Positions 29,350-39,361 of a DNA stretch of 64,000 nt are shown piece after piece. A program made the position numbers and the translations under genes. The stretch is from NCBI RefSeq assembly GCF_000508085.1, contig NZ_KI669560.1, positions 2,319,490 through 2,383,489 of the forward strand, given 5' to 3'. A model generated the notes under the pieces. That model was not told the origin of the DNA and searched no databases. It saw nothing but the letters and a program-made list of their open reading frames with translations. Each line of letters starts with the position of its first letter. The stretch's first letter is position 1. The stretch is from Sediminibacterium sp. C3 (GTDB lineage Bacteria; Bacteroidota; Bacteroidia; Chitinophagales; Chitinophagaceae).

Positions 29350-30603
29350 ATGGCCAGCACCAACACACTCAAAAATCATCCTTCTTTTGAAGTGTTGCGC
29401 ATTCGCGAATTCAGGCATTTATTAGCAGGTCGCTTTTTATTCATCATGGGGCTCAGGATGCTGGGAACCGTAACAGGTTGGTGGATCTATGAATTAACCA
29501 ATGATCCTTTTGCCATTGGGTTGATTGGACTTGCCGAAGTCATTCCGGCTGTATCACTGGCACTGTATGCGGGTTATGTGATTGATATCAGTGAAAAAAG
29601 AAAACTGCTGTTAAGAGGCATTGGATTTTATTTTCTTTCTGCGTTAACCCTGCTTCTGTTAAGCACCCAAATCTCCTTAACCAAACTAGGCGAAAACTGG
29701 ATTGCCTTCTGCATCTATGGAGTTATTTTTTGTACCGGCATCATCCGGGCTTTTACCGGCCCCCTCTTTGGCACCATGCTGGCAGCCATTGTACCCAAAC
29801 AACAGTTGCAAAGTGCCACAACCTGGAACCAGGGCATCTGGTTATCTGCTTCTGTAAGTGGACATGCTACTGCAGGATTTTTAATTGCCGGCATCGGTAA
29901 TACAGGCGCACTCAGCATCATCATTGCATTTGTTGCAACCGGATTTTTATTTCTTTACCAACTAAAAGCCAAACCAGCGCTGAATAAAAAAGGAGAAAAA
30001 ACAGGCTGGGAAAGTGTAAAGGAAGGACTACGATTTGTATTTAAAACCAAGGAAGTACTGGGCGCCCTATCCTTAGATTTATTTGCCGTATTCTTTGGAG
30101 GCGCAGTGGCCATGGTTCCGGTATTTGCAAGGGATATTCTGGCAGTAGGACCCATTGGATTTGGCTGGTTGAACGCAGCCACCGATATAGGCGCCATCTG
30201 TATAATCGTATGGTCTACCCTTTTTCCACTGAAAACCAATCAGGGTAAAATTTTATTGTGGGCCGTGGGTGGATTTGGGGCCTGCATCATTGTATTTGGT
30301 TTATCCAAACTATTCTGGCTGTCTTTCTTTGCCCTTTTAATGAGCGGAATTCTGGATGGAATTAGTGTAATTATTCGCGGCACCATTGTACAAATGAAAA
30401 CCCCGGATCATATGCGGGGCAGAGTAATGAGTGTGAACTCGATGTTCATTAACAGCAGCAACGAACTGGGACAATTCGAAAGCGGACTGGCAGCTAAAAT
30501 TATGGGGGTTATTCCGTCCGTTATTTTCGGAGGATCCATGACCATACTGGTAGTAATCGCTACCTGGTTCAAAGCCCCTGCCCTTCGCAAAATGAAATAT
30601 TAA
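29350..30603 (+). CDS. MFS transporter, EntS-like (MFS_3) family
   Basis: Inner-membrane exporter of 417 aa with 11-12 helices. Recognisable blocks are LAGRFLFIMGLRMLGTVTGWWIYEL, split here as AGRFLFIMGLRML and TGWWIYELTNDPF, then IGLAEVIPAVSLALYAGYV with DISEKRKLLL as a motif-A variant. MRGRVMSVNSMFINSSNELGQ is typical of the EntS/MFS_3 group. Family members export siderophores or drugs. No siderophore genes are nearby, so the substrate stays open. Confidence 0.85.
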   Translation: MASTNTLKNHPSFEVLRIREFRHLLAGRFLFIMGLRMLGTVTGWWIYELTNDPFAIGLIGLAEVIPAVSLALYAGYVIDISEKRKLLLRGIGFYFLSALTLLLLSTQISLTKLGENWIAFCIYGVIFCTGIIRAFTGPLFGTMLAAIVPKQQLQSATTWNQGIWLSASVSGHATAGFLIAGIGNTGALSIIIAFVATGFLFLYQLKAKPALNKKGEKTGWESVKEGLRFVFKTKEVLGALSLDLFAVFFGGAVAMVPVFARDILAVGPIGFGWLNAATDIGAICIIVWSTLFPLKTNQGKILLWAVGGFGACIIVFGLSKLFWLSFFALLMSGILDGISVIIRGTIVQMKTPDHMRGRVMSVNSMFINSSNELGQFESGLAAKIMGVIPSVIFGGSMTILVVIATWFKAPALRKMKY

Positions 30604-30608
30604 TCCCT

Positions 30609-31091
30609 TTATTTAGCTACCACCATCAGGTTTTCCAGCACATAGTAAACAGCCGGACAAAAGCTGGAATTCTTTAAAGTAATCTGAGGTCTTTTCAACA
30701 ATACATCTTCGTCTGTATAGGGAAAGCGCGCACAATCCGATGGCCGATGGTCGTAGATACTACAGAAATTATCTGACCCCAGAAAAGGACAGGGTGTAGA
30801 CTTCACTACATAATCTCCTTCATTGTCCATTTGCAGGTATTGATCTATGAAAGCGGTTTCCTTCATGCCCAACACTTTGCTGATTCTTTTAATATCAGGC
30901 ATTTTAAACCGAGGTGAATAATTCTTGCAGCAATTGGCGCATTCCAAACAATTTACTTTTTCAAATGCCGCTTCATGCAAATCGGGTAATACCTTCAAGA
31001 CCTTGTTTTTATTGGCTTTCTTAAGGTATTGCTGGTAGTTTTTCTGGTGCTCGGCCGACTTTTTCTCCCAATTAATCAAGATATCTTCCAC
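30609..31091 (-). CDS. YkgJ-family zinc/iron-cysteine cluster protein
   Basis: Small cytoplasmic protein (160 aa) of the YkgJ/CxxCxxCC family. The first cysteine set is VNCLECANCCKNYSPRF and the second group is STPCPFLGSDNFCSIYDHRPSDCARFPY. These cysteines are thought to bind a metal or Fe-S cluster; no biochemical role is established. It is convergent with the MFS gene, with 5 bp between stop codons. Confidence 0.88.
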   Translation of the reverse strand: MEDILINWEKKSAEHQKNYQQYLKKANKNKVLKVLPDLHEAAFEKVNCLECANCCKNYSPRFKMPDIKRISKVLGMKETAFIDQYLQMDNEGDYVVKSTPCPFLGSDNFCSIYDHRPSDCARFPYTDEDVLLKRPQITLKNSSFCPAVYYVLENLMVVAK

Positions 31092-31217
31092 GGGTATGGG
31101 TTAAACATATTAAGAAATTAATCACAACGCTGTAAAAATACTCCAATCCCTCAACAAAGCAGTTAATTTCCTCTCTGAACTTTGTACCTTTGCGGCTCAA
31201 AAAAGACCCGTTTCTGT

Positions 31218-34091
31218 ATGAATTTATTCCAGCAACAATCCACCGAATTTCAACGCAGACATATAGGACCTAATCCTGGTGATCTGAAAGCTATGTTGGC
31301 CACCATTAACGAACCGAGTATTGAGTCGTTAATCAGCAAAACCGTACCCGATAGTATCCGCATCAAGGGCGACCTGAATGTACCGCCTGCCATTGGCGAA
31401 TTTGAGTACCTGAGCGAGTTGAAGAAAGTGGCTGCTAAAAATAAATTGTACAAAAACTTTATTGGACAAGGCTATTATGGCACCATTACCCCAAGTGTGA
31501 TCCTGCGTAATATTTTTGAAAATCCGGGATGGTACACACAGTACACCCCGTACCAGGCAGAGATTTCTCAGGGCCGTTTGGAAAGCTTATTGAATTACCA
31601 GACCATGGTATCCGATTTAACCGGACTACCCATGGCCAACGCCTCTCTGTTAGACGAAGCCACAGCGGCTGCAGAAGCCATGGCGATGTTGTTCCACCTG
31701 GCCAATAAAACAGACAATATCACCAAACCGAAATTGTTTGTAGACAACAATGTATTCCCACAAACCAAGCAGGTATTAATTACCCGCGCAGAACCCATCA
31801 ATGTTGAATTGGTATTTGGCGACTACAAAGCCACAACCATCGATGAAAGCTATTTCGGTGCGCTTTTACAATACCCTGCAGACAATGGTTCTGTAGAAGA
31901 CTACAAAGGATTCATTGACGGCGTTCACGCAGCCAATGCCTATGTAATCATGGCCACGGATTTGCTTGCATTAACGGTATTAACTTCTCCCGGTGAATTA
32001 GGCGCCGATGTTGCCGTAGGTTCAGCACAACGTTTTGGTGTACCCATGGGATACGGCGGACCGCACGCTGCCTTTTTTGCTACCAGCGACGATTTTAAAA
32101 GAGGCATGCCAGGCAGATTGATTGGAGTAAGTATAGATGCACAGGGTAACCGTGCATTAAGGATGGCATTGCAAACCAGAGAGCAGCATATCAAACGCGA
32201 AAAAGCAACATCTAATATTTGTACCGCTCAGGCATTGCTGGCCAATATGGCTGCCATGTATGCAGTGTACCATGGTCCTCAGGGATTAAAGAACATTGCA
32301 GGCAGAGTACATGCATTGGCACAAACAGTGTCCAAAGCCTTGACTGAATTGGGTCTGCAACAAAACAACGCTAACTTTTTTGACACTTTACATATCAGTG
32401 GCGCTGATGCAACTGCAGTAAAAGCAGCAGCAGAAAAAGCAGCAATCAACCTGCGTTATTTTGCCAACGGTACCATTGGTATCAGTGTTGATGAAACCAC
32501 AACCCTTGCAGATGTACAGGCATTGGTAAAAGTATTTGAAGGAGTAACAGGGAAATCTGCAGGTACTATTGCACCAGTAGAAAGCGGAACAGCAATACCT
32601 GCTTCATTACAAAGAACCAGCGCTTACTTAACGCACCCTGTATTCAATACCCATCACAGCGAAAGCCAGATGATGCGTTACATCAAGTCTTTGGAAAACA
32701 AAGATCTTTCTTTGAATACCAGCATGATCAGCTTAGGATCCTGCACCATGAAACTGAATGCAGCAACGGAAATGATTCCGGTAAGCTGGCCTGAATTCGG
32801 TGGATTGCATCCTTTTGTACCGGTAAACCAAACCGAAGGATACCAGCAGATTCTAAAAGAGCTAAATGATTACTTGTGTGCAGTTACCGGCTTCACCGCT
32901 TGTAGCTTACAACCCAACAGTGGTGCACAGGGCGAGTATGCAGGTTTGTTAACCATCAGAGAATACCATAAGAGCAGAAACGAAGCACATAGAAATATTG
33001 TATTAATTCCAATTAGTGCACACGGTACCAACCCTGCCAGTGCTGTAATGGCGGGCTTTAAAGTGGTGGTAGTAAAATGTGACGAAGCCGGAAACATTGA
33101 TGTAGCCGACTTAAAAGCAAAAGCAGAACAGCACAAGGATAATTTAGGTGGCTTGATGGTAACTTATCCATCTACCCACGGTGTGTTCGAAGAAACCATC
33201 AAGGAAATTTGTGCCATCATTCACGAGAACGGTGGATTGGTTTATATGGACGGAGCCAATATGAATGCACAGGTTGGCTTAACCAGTCCGGGCATGATAG
33301 GCGCGGATGTATGTCACCTGAACTTACACAAGACCTTTGCTATCCCACACGGTGGTGGCGGCCCTGGCATGGGACCTATCTGTGTAAACGATAAACTGGC
33401 TCCCTTCTTACCAGGTCATTTAACCGGTTATGCAAAATCAGGTTTGGAAGTAAGTGCCGCCCCATTTGGTTCAGCCAGCATATTACTAATCAGCTATGCA
33501 TACATTAAAATGCTGGGAGCAGATGGTATCAGAATGAGTACAGAGTACGCCATCCTGAATGCCAACTACATGAAGGCTAGATTAGAGAAGCATTACCCCA
33601 TTCTATACACCGGTAAAAACGGAACCTGTGCACACGAATTCATTGTAGACCTGAGACCCTTTAAACAGTCTGCAGGAGTAGAAGCAGAAGACGTAGCCAA
33701 GCGTTTGATTGACTATGGTTTCCACGCACCAACTATGAGTTTCCCTGTAGCAGGAACCATCATGATTGAACCAACAGAAAGTGAAGACAAGGCAGAACTG
33801 GATCGCTTCTGTGATGCATTGATTGCCATTCACGGTGAAATCAAAGACATCGAATCTGGTAAAGCAGATAAGGCCAACAATCCATTGAAGAATGCACCGC
33901 ATACACAAGCTGTGGTATGTGCAGACGAATGGACCCGTCCTTACACCAGACAGGAAGCAGCTTTCCCATTGTATTATGTAACCCTGAACAAATTCTGGCC
34001 AAGTGTAGCAAGGGTAAACAATACACACGGAGACAGAAACTTAATCTGTACCTGTGAACCGGTTTCAAGTTATGCAGAGGAAAACGCTTAA
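31218..34091 (+). CDS. gcvP: Glycine dehydrogenase (aminomethyl-transferring), P-protein of the glycine cleavage system
   Basis: PLP enzyme that decarboxylates glycine and passes the aminomethyl group to lipoyl-GcvH. It is the full-length single-chain form (957 aa) with two homologous halves. The N-half starts [17 protein letters not shown]. The C-half holds the PLP lysine in [19 protein letters not shown] (near 704), and [15 protein letters not shown] is another conserved block. The ATG at 31218 is preferred over the TTG at 31182 because the family starts shortly before FxxRHIGP. gcvT and gcvH are not in the window. Confidence 0.97.
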   Translation: MNLFQQQSTEFQRRHIGPNPGDLKAMLATINEPSIESLISKTVPDSIRIKGDLNVPPAIGEFEYLSELKKVAAKNKLYKNFIGQGYYGTITPSVILRNIFENPGWYTQYTPYQAEISQGRLESLLNYQTMVSDLTGLPMANASLLDEATAAAEAMAMLFHLANKTDNITKPKLFVDNNVFPQTKQVLITRAEPINVELVFGDYKATTIDESYFGALLQYPADNGSVEDYKGFIDGVHAANAYVIMATDLLALTVLTSPGELGADVAVGSAQRFGVPMGYGGPHAAFFATSDDFKRGMPGRLIGVSIDAQGNRALRMALQTREQHIKREKATSNICTAQALLANMAAMYAVYHGPQGLKNIAGRVHALAQTVSKALTELGLQQNNANFFDTLHISGADATAVKAAAEKAAINLRYFANGTIGISVDETTTLADVQALVKVFEGVTGKSAGTIAPVESGTAIPASLQRTSAYLTHPVFNTHHSESQMMRYIKSLENKDLSLNTSMISLGSCTMKLNAATEMIPVSWPEFGGLHPFVPVNQTEGYQQILKELNDYLCAVTGFTACSLQPNSGAQGEYAGLLTIREYHKSRNEAHRNIVLIPISAHGTNPASAVMAGFKVVVVKCDEAGNIDVADLKAKAEQHKDNLGGLMVTYPSTHGVFEETIKEICAIIHENGGLVYMDGANMNAQVGLTSPGMIGADVCHLNLHKTFAIPHGGGGPGMGPICVNDKLAPFLPGHLTGYAKSGLEVSAAPFGSASILLISYAYIKMLGADGIRMSTEYAILNANYMKARLEKHYPILYTGKNGTCAHEFIVDLRPFKQSAGVEAEDVAKRLIDYGFHAPTMSFPVAGTIMIEPTESEDKAELDRFCDALIAIHGEIKDIESGKADKANNPLKNAPHTQAVVCADEWTRPYTRQEAAFPLYYVTLNKFWPSVARVNNTHGDRNLICTCEPVSSYAEENA

Positions 34092-34131
34092 TACAAACGC
34101 AACCCCTTATTAAAACTAAGGTGGCAACAAA

Positions 34132-34509
34132 TTAAATAGACAGAGCGCTCCGGTTTTTATCGGGGCGCTTTTTTTTGAGCAGATGGATCAACTCATTTTT
34201 ATCCTTCAGCGATTTTTCCAACAATGAAATTCGCTCCTGCAAAAGCTGCACCACTTCCATCTCCGGATCGCCTTCGGCAAGATAAGGCAGGGATTGCCGC
34301 AGCATTCTTCCTTTACCTGTTAGCAACCAGTGAATGTTCAACTCGGGAAAACAGGCCTGAATTTTCAACAATACTTCTGAACCCATCGTACCCTTCCCTT
34401 TCTTCTGCTTGCCGAGATACCCATTGCTGAGGTCGCAGGCATGTTCAAAAGCATAGGCACTGATGTTCTGGTGTTCCAGGTATTGATAGAGCCGATCCAA
34501 TAAACGCAT
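34132..34509 (-). CDS. Small helix-turn-helix regulator-like protein
   Basis: A 125-aa protein. Residues 1-65 look like a helix-turn-helix of the XRE-like kind seen in phage-type repressors of Bacteroidota (ISAYAFEHACDLSNGYLGKQ, then LLKIQACFPELNIHWLLTGKG). Residues 90-115 (VVQLLQERISLLEKSLKDK) form a coiled coil that could dimerise it. Its last codons overlap the gcvP terminator hairpin. No target operator was found. The 5' side faces a 408-bp stretch without genes. Confidence 0.72.
   Translation of the reverse strand: MRLLDRLYQYLEHQNISAYAFEHACDLSNGYLGKQKKGKGTMGSEVLLKIQACFPELNIHWLLTGKGRMLRQSLPYLAEGDPEMEVVQLLQERISLLEKSLKDKNELIHLLKKKRPDKNRSALSI
34144..34176 (+). terminator. gcvP terminator inside the 3' end of the HTH gene
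   Basis: A 9-bp stem AGCGCTCCG / CGGGGCGCT (one G-T pair) with an 8-base loop, followed by eight T on the plus strand. The stem also encodes the last residues (RPDKNRSAL) of the convergent HTH protein. Confidence 0.82.
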
Positions 34510-34917
34510 AAGCTATTTTTAGTAGCAAAATAGCCGACAAAAAAAATTCAAAAGTGTAGGTATTTACGCAGGAAATGAAGTGAAATAACGGAATGAAGCA
34601 GGAATGGGCATACCAACTACTTGTGATTTTTTAATAAGAAGGATTTGGTAAAAATGTGAAATTGCCGATCAACCTTAATTTTAAGTAAACAAACACAACC
34701 AAATGATTGACAGGCAATTAAATTGGATTATTGGATATTAAAAACGAAGCCAAGCAAAGGATGCCTTCTGAAAAGGGTATAGATTAGAATGCTGAAAATT
34801 CAGAAAATAGATAGAACTTAGAAGTTGAATTGTTTTAAGATTACGTTCCACCCCCCTACTATCCGTACTTAAAACGAAGCGAATTGCATTTTATTTTCTG
34901 AACTTAAAAAAAAAGAT
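34510..34917. other. Non-coding stretch of 408 bp, AT-rich
   Basis: No gene, tRNA or strong hairpin was found here. It lies between two divergently read genes (HTH protein and lipoprotein), so it should hold both promoters. A short pyrimidine-rich CCACCCCCCTACT at about 34849-34861 stands out against the AT-rich background. Just before the lipoprotein start is an A-rich leader. Confidence 0.5.
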
Positions 34918-35577
34918 ATGTCTCGTTTATTAACAGGCATTGTTTTGGTGGGATTAGGGCTGTTCACCAGCTGTGCCGGCGGAAAAAGCAGCAGCAGCTC
35001 TAAAGGCTATTTAAAGAGCAGCACTCCACAGAACAACCCTGCCACAAACAATTCATATGCTCCGCCCAGCAATGCAGCGTCTATTGACAAAAGTCAATAT
35101 GTGCCTTTCTCACGCGAATTGCAAATGAAGCTCATGGCCTACAATGTAGACGTGAAGCGAGTTCAATTTTACATTGACCAGAAATTGATTCTTACCCGCG
35201 CACTGGACAGTGCCAAGGCAGAAGTAGCTTCCGGAAGTGTACGATTCATCAATGGCAAGCTCATCAACGAAATCATCATCCCTGCTTATACCCCCGGCAT
35301 CATTGAATCAGCCGATTTAAACGGACTACGCGTAAGCTTTGAGAACGGTAACAGCTTTTTATTTGTTCCGGCAGAAGGCGAAGACAAGTTTGTGGTAGCA
35401 GGTAACAACTGGGACAACGGAACCGTAGAAATTCCCTATGATAAAAATATTTACAGAGCCGCTGCCGGTGTAACCAATGGCAGTGTAGCCGATGTGAAGC
35501 TGGTGGTTAAACTCACCGATGTTACCAAGAGTGACAAGAAAACCCGTACCCTTCAAGGCAGAAAGTTGGGTTTATAA
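34918..35577 (+). CDS. Hypothetical lipoprotein
   Basis: A 219-aa lipoprotein (VLVGLGLFTSCAGGKS; lipidated Cys near residue 19). A serine/asparagine-rich linker of about 40 residues follows. The compact beta-rich domain includes MKLMAYNVDVKRVQFYIDQK and RVSFENGNSFLFVPAEG. I recognise no family name; the domain looks like that of surface-anchored proteins found widely in Bacteroidota. A clean terminator follows. Confidence 0.7.
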   Translation: MSRLLTGIVLVGLGLFTSCAGGKSSSSSKGYLKSSTPQNNPATNNSYAPPSNAASIDKSQYVPFSRELQMKLMAYNVDVKRVQFYIDQKLILTRALDSAKAEVASGSVRFINGKLINEIIIPAYTPGIIESADLNGLRVSFENGNSFLFVPAEGEDKFVVAGNNWDNGTVEIPYDKNIYRAAAGVTNGSVADVKLVVKLTDVTKSDKKTRTLQGRKLGL

Positions 35578-35609
35578 GACTTTCAACAAATTTAATCCTT
35601 GCCTTACAT

Positions 35610-35638
35610 CAAGCACCCTTCGGGGTGCTTGTTTGTTT
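35610..35638 (+). terminator. Terminator of the lipoprotein gene
   Basis: A perfect 9-bp stem CAAGCACCC / GGGTGCTTG with a stable TTCG tetraloop, then TTTGTTT. Confidence 0.88.
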
Positions 35639-35644
35639 ATAGTA

Positions 35645-35663
35645 ATCCCCAAAGGTTGGGGAT
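35645..35663. terminator. Second short hairpin, possible terminator of the minus-strand gene
   Basis: A perfect 8-bp stem ATCCCCAA / TTGGGGAT with an AGG loop, 9 bp from the stop codon of the convergent minus-strand gene. It has no good T-run, so the terminator call is weak. Confidence 0.45.
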
Positions 35664-35672
35664 CAGGATTGA

Positions 35673-36653
35673 TTAAGGCTTTTTAAAATCGAACAAGGTA
35701 GCGGTAAAAATAGCCCGCTCTCTTTTCTTGAAGATTACGTCCCAGTTGCCTTTGTAGCGAAGGGTTTTGGGTACAATGATATTATTGCCCAGGTTCACCA
35801 TTTCCACTTCCATGCTCACATCAAAATCGTAAACACCGGCTTTGTAACTAAGCGAATAATTACGGCCCATTACATTCATGGTTTTCATATTGAACCAGGT
35901 AACCATCTGGTCAACCACAATTCGATCGTTCTTGAAAAAACCCAAATCGTCTTTGGGCATGATGGAGAAAACATAGCAAAGTTCTCCCTTGTATTCTTCA
36001 ATGTCTAAGCGGTATTGATAATACTTGTGTGCAGATTCATCATAGAGATCCAGCTTGTCTCCAATAAAAGGGATTCCGGAAATTTTCTTACCCGGATTAA
36101 AGAACAACATTTTTAATTGCTCTTTGTGCTTTTCAATGCCTCTCTTTCCGCCTTTGCCTTTACGCTGCCCGCCTACCACATTGGTTTCACCGCAAATGGT
36201 TCCCTTGGTAAAAAACAAACTGGCATAGAGTTCAGGGGTGGTATAATTGTAGTCTCCGGAACCATCGTAAAAATCACCGGTAACGGTTTCCTCCAACACA
36301 TCCATGGTGCGACACTTGCCATCGTGGTTCTGACGGGTTTTGCTTTGCATGGAAGCCACCACTTTTCCTTTTTTATCCGTCATCTGGATATTGTTGTAAC
36401 TGCTAAAACCCAGGATGCGTAAGGTTTTGAAAGCTTTGTAGAAACTGGTATCGGCCTTAATGCGTTCGAGCAACATTTTATAGTCAAGGTTATTGCGCAC
36501 TACTACTTCCGAAAGCGTAAACCGCTTCTCGTCGATGATCATGGTGCTGTCCTGCGCCTGTATCCGCTTAAAAGACAATAGACAAAACAGAAGCGTCACA
36601 ACAGCGCAACGACGACGCACAAGCCCCCAATTCATTAAGGATGCATGCCTCAT
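35673..36653 (-). CDS. Hypothetical secreted protein
   Basis: A 326-aa exported protein. A hydrophobic signal (CAVVTLLFCLLSFKRIQAQ) is followed by FTLSEVVVRNNLDYKMLLERI, which resembles the start of the carboxypeptidase-like, CarboxypepD-less proteins of Bacteroidota. A beta-rich body closes with TLRYKGNWDVIFKKRERAIF. No enzyme motif was seen. The start overlaps the def stop codon by ATGA (4 bp), so translation is coupled to peptide deformylase. A second in-frame ATG at residue 7 is a possible alternative start. Confidence 0.65.
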   Translation of the reverse strand: MRHASLMNWGLVRRRCAVVTLLFCLLSFKRIQAQDSTMIIDEKRFTLSEVVVRNNLDYKMLLERIKADTSFYKAFKTLRILGFSSYNNIQMTDKKGKVVASMQSKTRQNHDGKCRTMDVLEETVTGDFYDGSGDYNYTTPELYASLFFTKGTICGETNVVGGQRKGKGGKRGIEKHKEQLKMLFFNPGKKISGIPFIGDKLDLYDESAHKYYQYRLDIEEYKGELCYVFSIMPKDDLGFFKNDRIVVDQMVTWFNMKTMNVMGRNYSLSYKAGVYDFDVSMEVEMVNLGNNIIVPKTLRYKGNWDVIFKKRERAIFTATLFDFKKP

Positions 36654-37228
36654 TTGGCAAAACTCATTTTGTAATCCACTTTAATTTTTCCCTTACTGAT
36701 ATCGTTCAGCTTACTCTGCAACATTTTCTTACGCAAAGGCTTCAGGTAATCAATGAAGAGTTTTCCTTCAATATGATCGTATTCGTGCAGAATAACACGG
36801 GCTGTAATGCCGGAGAAAGTAGAACGAAACTGCTTGAAGTTTTCGTCGTAATAAGTCATGGTAACCGATTCACCGCGCATGATGTCTTCGCGGATTTTAG
36901 GAATGCTTAAGCAACCTTCGTTGTAGGCCCACTCTTCGCCATGAATCGCTTCCACCTGTGCATTAATAAATACTTTCTTGATACCGGGCGCATCATTGTA
37001 TCTTCCTTTTTCGTCTTCTTCCAGGTTTTCGAAAATCTGTTCAGAGTCAACCACAAACAAACGAATATCGCGGTTGATCTGAGGCGCGGCCAGTCCCACC
37101 CCTTTACTGGAATACATGGTTTCCCACATGTCTTCAATTAATTTAGACAATTCAGGATAATCAGCAGAAATGGGTTGAGCTATTTTTCGCAACACCGGCG
37201 CACCATACGCTACAATAGGAAGAATCAT
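36650..37228 (-). CDS. def: Peptide deformylase
   Basis: Removes the N-formyl group from nascent proteins; cytoplasmic, Fe(II) enzyme. All three motifs are present: GVGLAAPQ (residues 43-50), EGCLSIP (104-110, metal Cys) and HEYDH (148-152, HExxH-type metal ligands and catalytic Glu). The 192-aa length from the ATG at 37228 is normal. The frame runs upstream to 37282, but that would add an uncharacteristic hydrophobic leader. Confidence 0.96.
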   Translation of the reverse strand: MILPIVAYGAPVLRKIAQPISADYPELSKLIEDMWETMYSSKGVGLAAPQINRDIRLFVVDSEQIFENLEEDEKGRYNDAPGIKKVFINAQVEAIHGEEWAYNEGCLSIPKIREDIMRGESVTMTYYDENFKQFRSTFSGITARVILHEYDHIEGKLFIDYLKPLRKKMLQSKLNDISKGKIKVDYKMSFAK

Positions 37229-37297
37229 AGAAAAAATTAAATTAGATAGCTGCAAAAGTACCCCTAAAGCCCGAACCCACAAAGCATCAGCAGGTCA

Positions 37298-37707
37298 TTA
37301 ACGGTTTTGCAGGTATTCCTGCAACAAAATAGTAGCGGCAATCTGATCAATATTGCCTTTTTCGCGACGGTCTTTTTTCTTCATACCCATGTCTATCATG
37401 GCTCTCACGGCCATTTTGGAGCTGTAGCGCTCATCTACAGTCTGCACCGGAATGGATGGAAAAGTTTTTGTAAAAGTTTGATCGCCTGCTGCACCAGCGG
37501 AGTGGCATGCGTAGGACTATCGTCTAAATTCAGGGGCTCTCCTATCAGGATCAATTCAACCGGTTCGGTGGCGATATAGTTTTTTAAAAAAGGAATCAGT
37601 TCCTTGGTAGGAATCGTGGTTAAAGCCGTGGCAATAATCTGCAAAGGATCGGTCACCGCAAGTCCGGTTCGCTTTCCGCCATAATCAATACAAAGAATTC
37701 TTGCCAT
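37298..37707 (-). pseudogene. ruvX: Putative pre-16S rRNA nuclease / Holliday-junction resolvase RuvX (YqgF), frameshifted
   Basis: The N-terminal half is typical: ARILCIDYGGKRTGLAVTDP (first catalytic Asp) and VELILIGEPLNL (Glu). The open frame ends at 37435 after 90 residues. In the neighbouring frame the rest of the protein is present without a stop codon: VQTVDERYSSKMAVRAM, then DRREKGNIDQIAATILLQEYL, ending at 37298. One additional A in the A5 run (plus-strand T5, 37465-37469) would restore an intact RuvX of about 136 aa. RuvX is nearly universal and often essential, so I read this as a sequence error rather than a true loss. Confidence 0.88.
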
Positions 37708-37772
37708 CAACAATTTATTATAAATGGATTACAATCGCCGACAATACTGGACCATCAACATAGGGTCAACTC

Positions 37773-38690
37773 CTACCAGCCATATTGCAGGAACAGCGCT
37801 GAGATTACGAAGATAGCAAATACCACAGAAGCAATTCCGTTGGCCGTCATGAAAGCCAGGTTCACTTTGCTCAGGTCATTGGGTTTTACCAGGCTTTGCT
37901 GATAAATCAGCATGCCCACAAAAACCCCGTAACCCACAAAATACAACCAGTGAAACCCACCATACACTCCCGCAATACTAACGCACAAAGCACTGGCCAC
38001 ATGGAATAAACGAGACACCCTCAACGCATTGGCTTTCCCCAATGCAGCAGGAATGGAATTCAGTTGATTCGCTTTATCAAAGTCTGCATCCTGTAATGCA
38101 TAAATAATATCGAATCCACTCACCCAGAAAATCACGGCAAAAGAAAAAAGCAGCGGCAACAAAGCAAAGCTGCCCGTAACCGCGAGGTAGGCCCCAATGG
38201 GAGCCAGTGATAATCCCACCCCTAACACCAGATGACACAAAGCCGTGAAACGTTTGGTATAACTATAAAACAACACCACAAACAAAGCCACAAAAGAGAG
38301 ATAAAAACAAAGCGGATTAATGAACCAGGTAGCGAGTACAAAGACAATGCTATTCCCGATGACAAAACGCAAAGCCGATTCCGCTGACAATATACCTGCA
38401 GGAATTTCACGAATGGCCGTACGCGGATTCAATGCATCAAAATGACGATCGAGATAGCGGTTAAATGCCATGGCCGCATTGCGGGCCGTAACCATACAAA
38501 CCAATACCAATGCAAATTTCTGCAACAAAATAGGCGACAACAAACCAGACATGGTGCCAGGCATAATAACACATCCACCTGAAGCAGAAGCCTGCGGTAT
38601 GGCCAGAAAAAAACCAATGAATGCAAAAGGCATGGCAAAAATGGTATGCGAAAATTTAACGAGGCTGAGGTAATTCTTTATCGGCTTCAA
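37773..38690 (-). CDS. UbiA-family prenyltransferase (4-hydroxybenzoate polyprenyltransferase-like)
   Basis: Integral-membrane enzyme of 305 aa with 8-9 helices that attaches a polyprenyl chain to an aromatic ring. The first Asp motif is NRYLDRHFD (near 76) and the second is DIIYALQDADFD. Because Bacteroidota make menaquinone rather than ubiquinone, the real role may be the futalosine-route enzyme MqnP; the sequence alone does not decide this. It is followed downstream by ruvX. Confidence 0.88.
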   Translation of the reverse strand: MKPIKNYLSLVKFSHTIFAMPFAFIGFFLAIPQASASGGCVIMPGTMSGLLSPILLQKFALVLVCMVTARNAAMAFNRYLDRHFDALNPRTAIREIPAGILSAESALRFVIGNSIVFVLATWFINPLCFYLSFVALFVVLFYSYTKRFTALCHLVLGVGLSLAPIGAYLAVTGSFALLPLLFSFAVIFWVSGFDIIYALQDADFDKANQLNSIPAALGKANALRVSRLFHVASALCVSIAGVYGGFHWLYFVGYGVFVGMLIYQQSLVKPNDLSKVNLAFMTANGIASVVFAIFVISALFLQYGW

Positions 38691-38732
38691 TACACAGTAT
38701 TTAATACATCATCAAAATAGGGCACCACAAAA

Positions 38733-39269
38733 TTAGGGTTGATGGAAAATGGTTTTCTCTGTCAAGGCCCATAATATAATGCCCGCAGCCACTGAAATGT
38801 TCAGCGAATGCTTGGAACCCAGTTGCGGAATTTCAATACAACCATCACAGATGTCGAGCACTTCATCGGAAACCCCTTCTACTTCATTGCCCATTACAAT
38901 GGCTATCTTTTCGTTACCCGGATTAAACTCGTGCAGGAACACTGCCCCTTCGGCCTGTTCAATGGCATATACTTTATAGCCATTGTTCTGAAGGGATTGA
39001 ACCGCTTCCACCGTGGTTTCGGCGTATTCCCAGGTAACGGTTTCTGTAGCCCCCAGGGCCGTTTTATGAATATCCCTGTGCGGCGGACGAGGCGTATAGC
39101 CGCAAAGCACCATTTTCTCAATTAAGAAAGCATCGGCCGAACGAAAGACCGAGCCCACATTGTGCATGCTGCGAATATTATCGAGCACCACTACCAACGG
39201 CGTTTTATCGGCTTGCTTAAAATCTTCTACCGATTTACGCCCTAATTCCTGCATAGACCATTTGCGCAT
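38733..39269 (-). CDS. SpoU/TrmH-family RNA 2'-O-methyltransferase
   Basis: SAM-dependent RNA ribose methyltransferase with the SPOUT knot (178 aa). Motif 1 is NVGSVFRSADAF, motif 2 is IAIVMGNEVEGVSDEV and motif 3 is IPQLGSKHSLNISVAAGIILW, split here as IPQLGSKHSLNISV and AAGIILW. The short length without an N-terminal substrate-binding domain resembles TrmH-like proteins. The target RNA is unknown. It is divergent from the M28 peptidase gene. Confidence 0.9.
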   Translation of the reverse strand: MRKWSMQELGRKSVEDFKQADKTPLVVVLDNIRSMHNVGSVFRSADAFLIEKMVLCGYTPRPPHRDIHKTALGATETVTWEYAETTVEAVQSLQNNGYKVYAIEQAEGAVFLHEFNPGNEKIAIVMGNEVEGVSDEVLDICDGCIEIPQLGSKHSLNISVAAGIILWALTEKTIFHQP

Positions 39270-39361
39270 CCGGCAAAGGTACTACTCATCCACTCATAAA
39301 ATCCTTGCCCGTTTGTTGCAGAAAAAAACTACATTAACAGACTCGAATTAAACAAAATCAT

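Noticed and set aside
33603..34028. A 141-codon minus-strand frame opposite gcvP
   Set aside because: It lies wholly inside the conserved gcvP coding region; composition is that of an antisense shadow (Cys- and Tyr-rich) and no start signal is seen.
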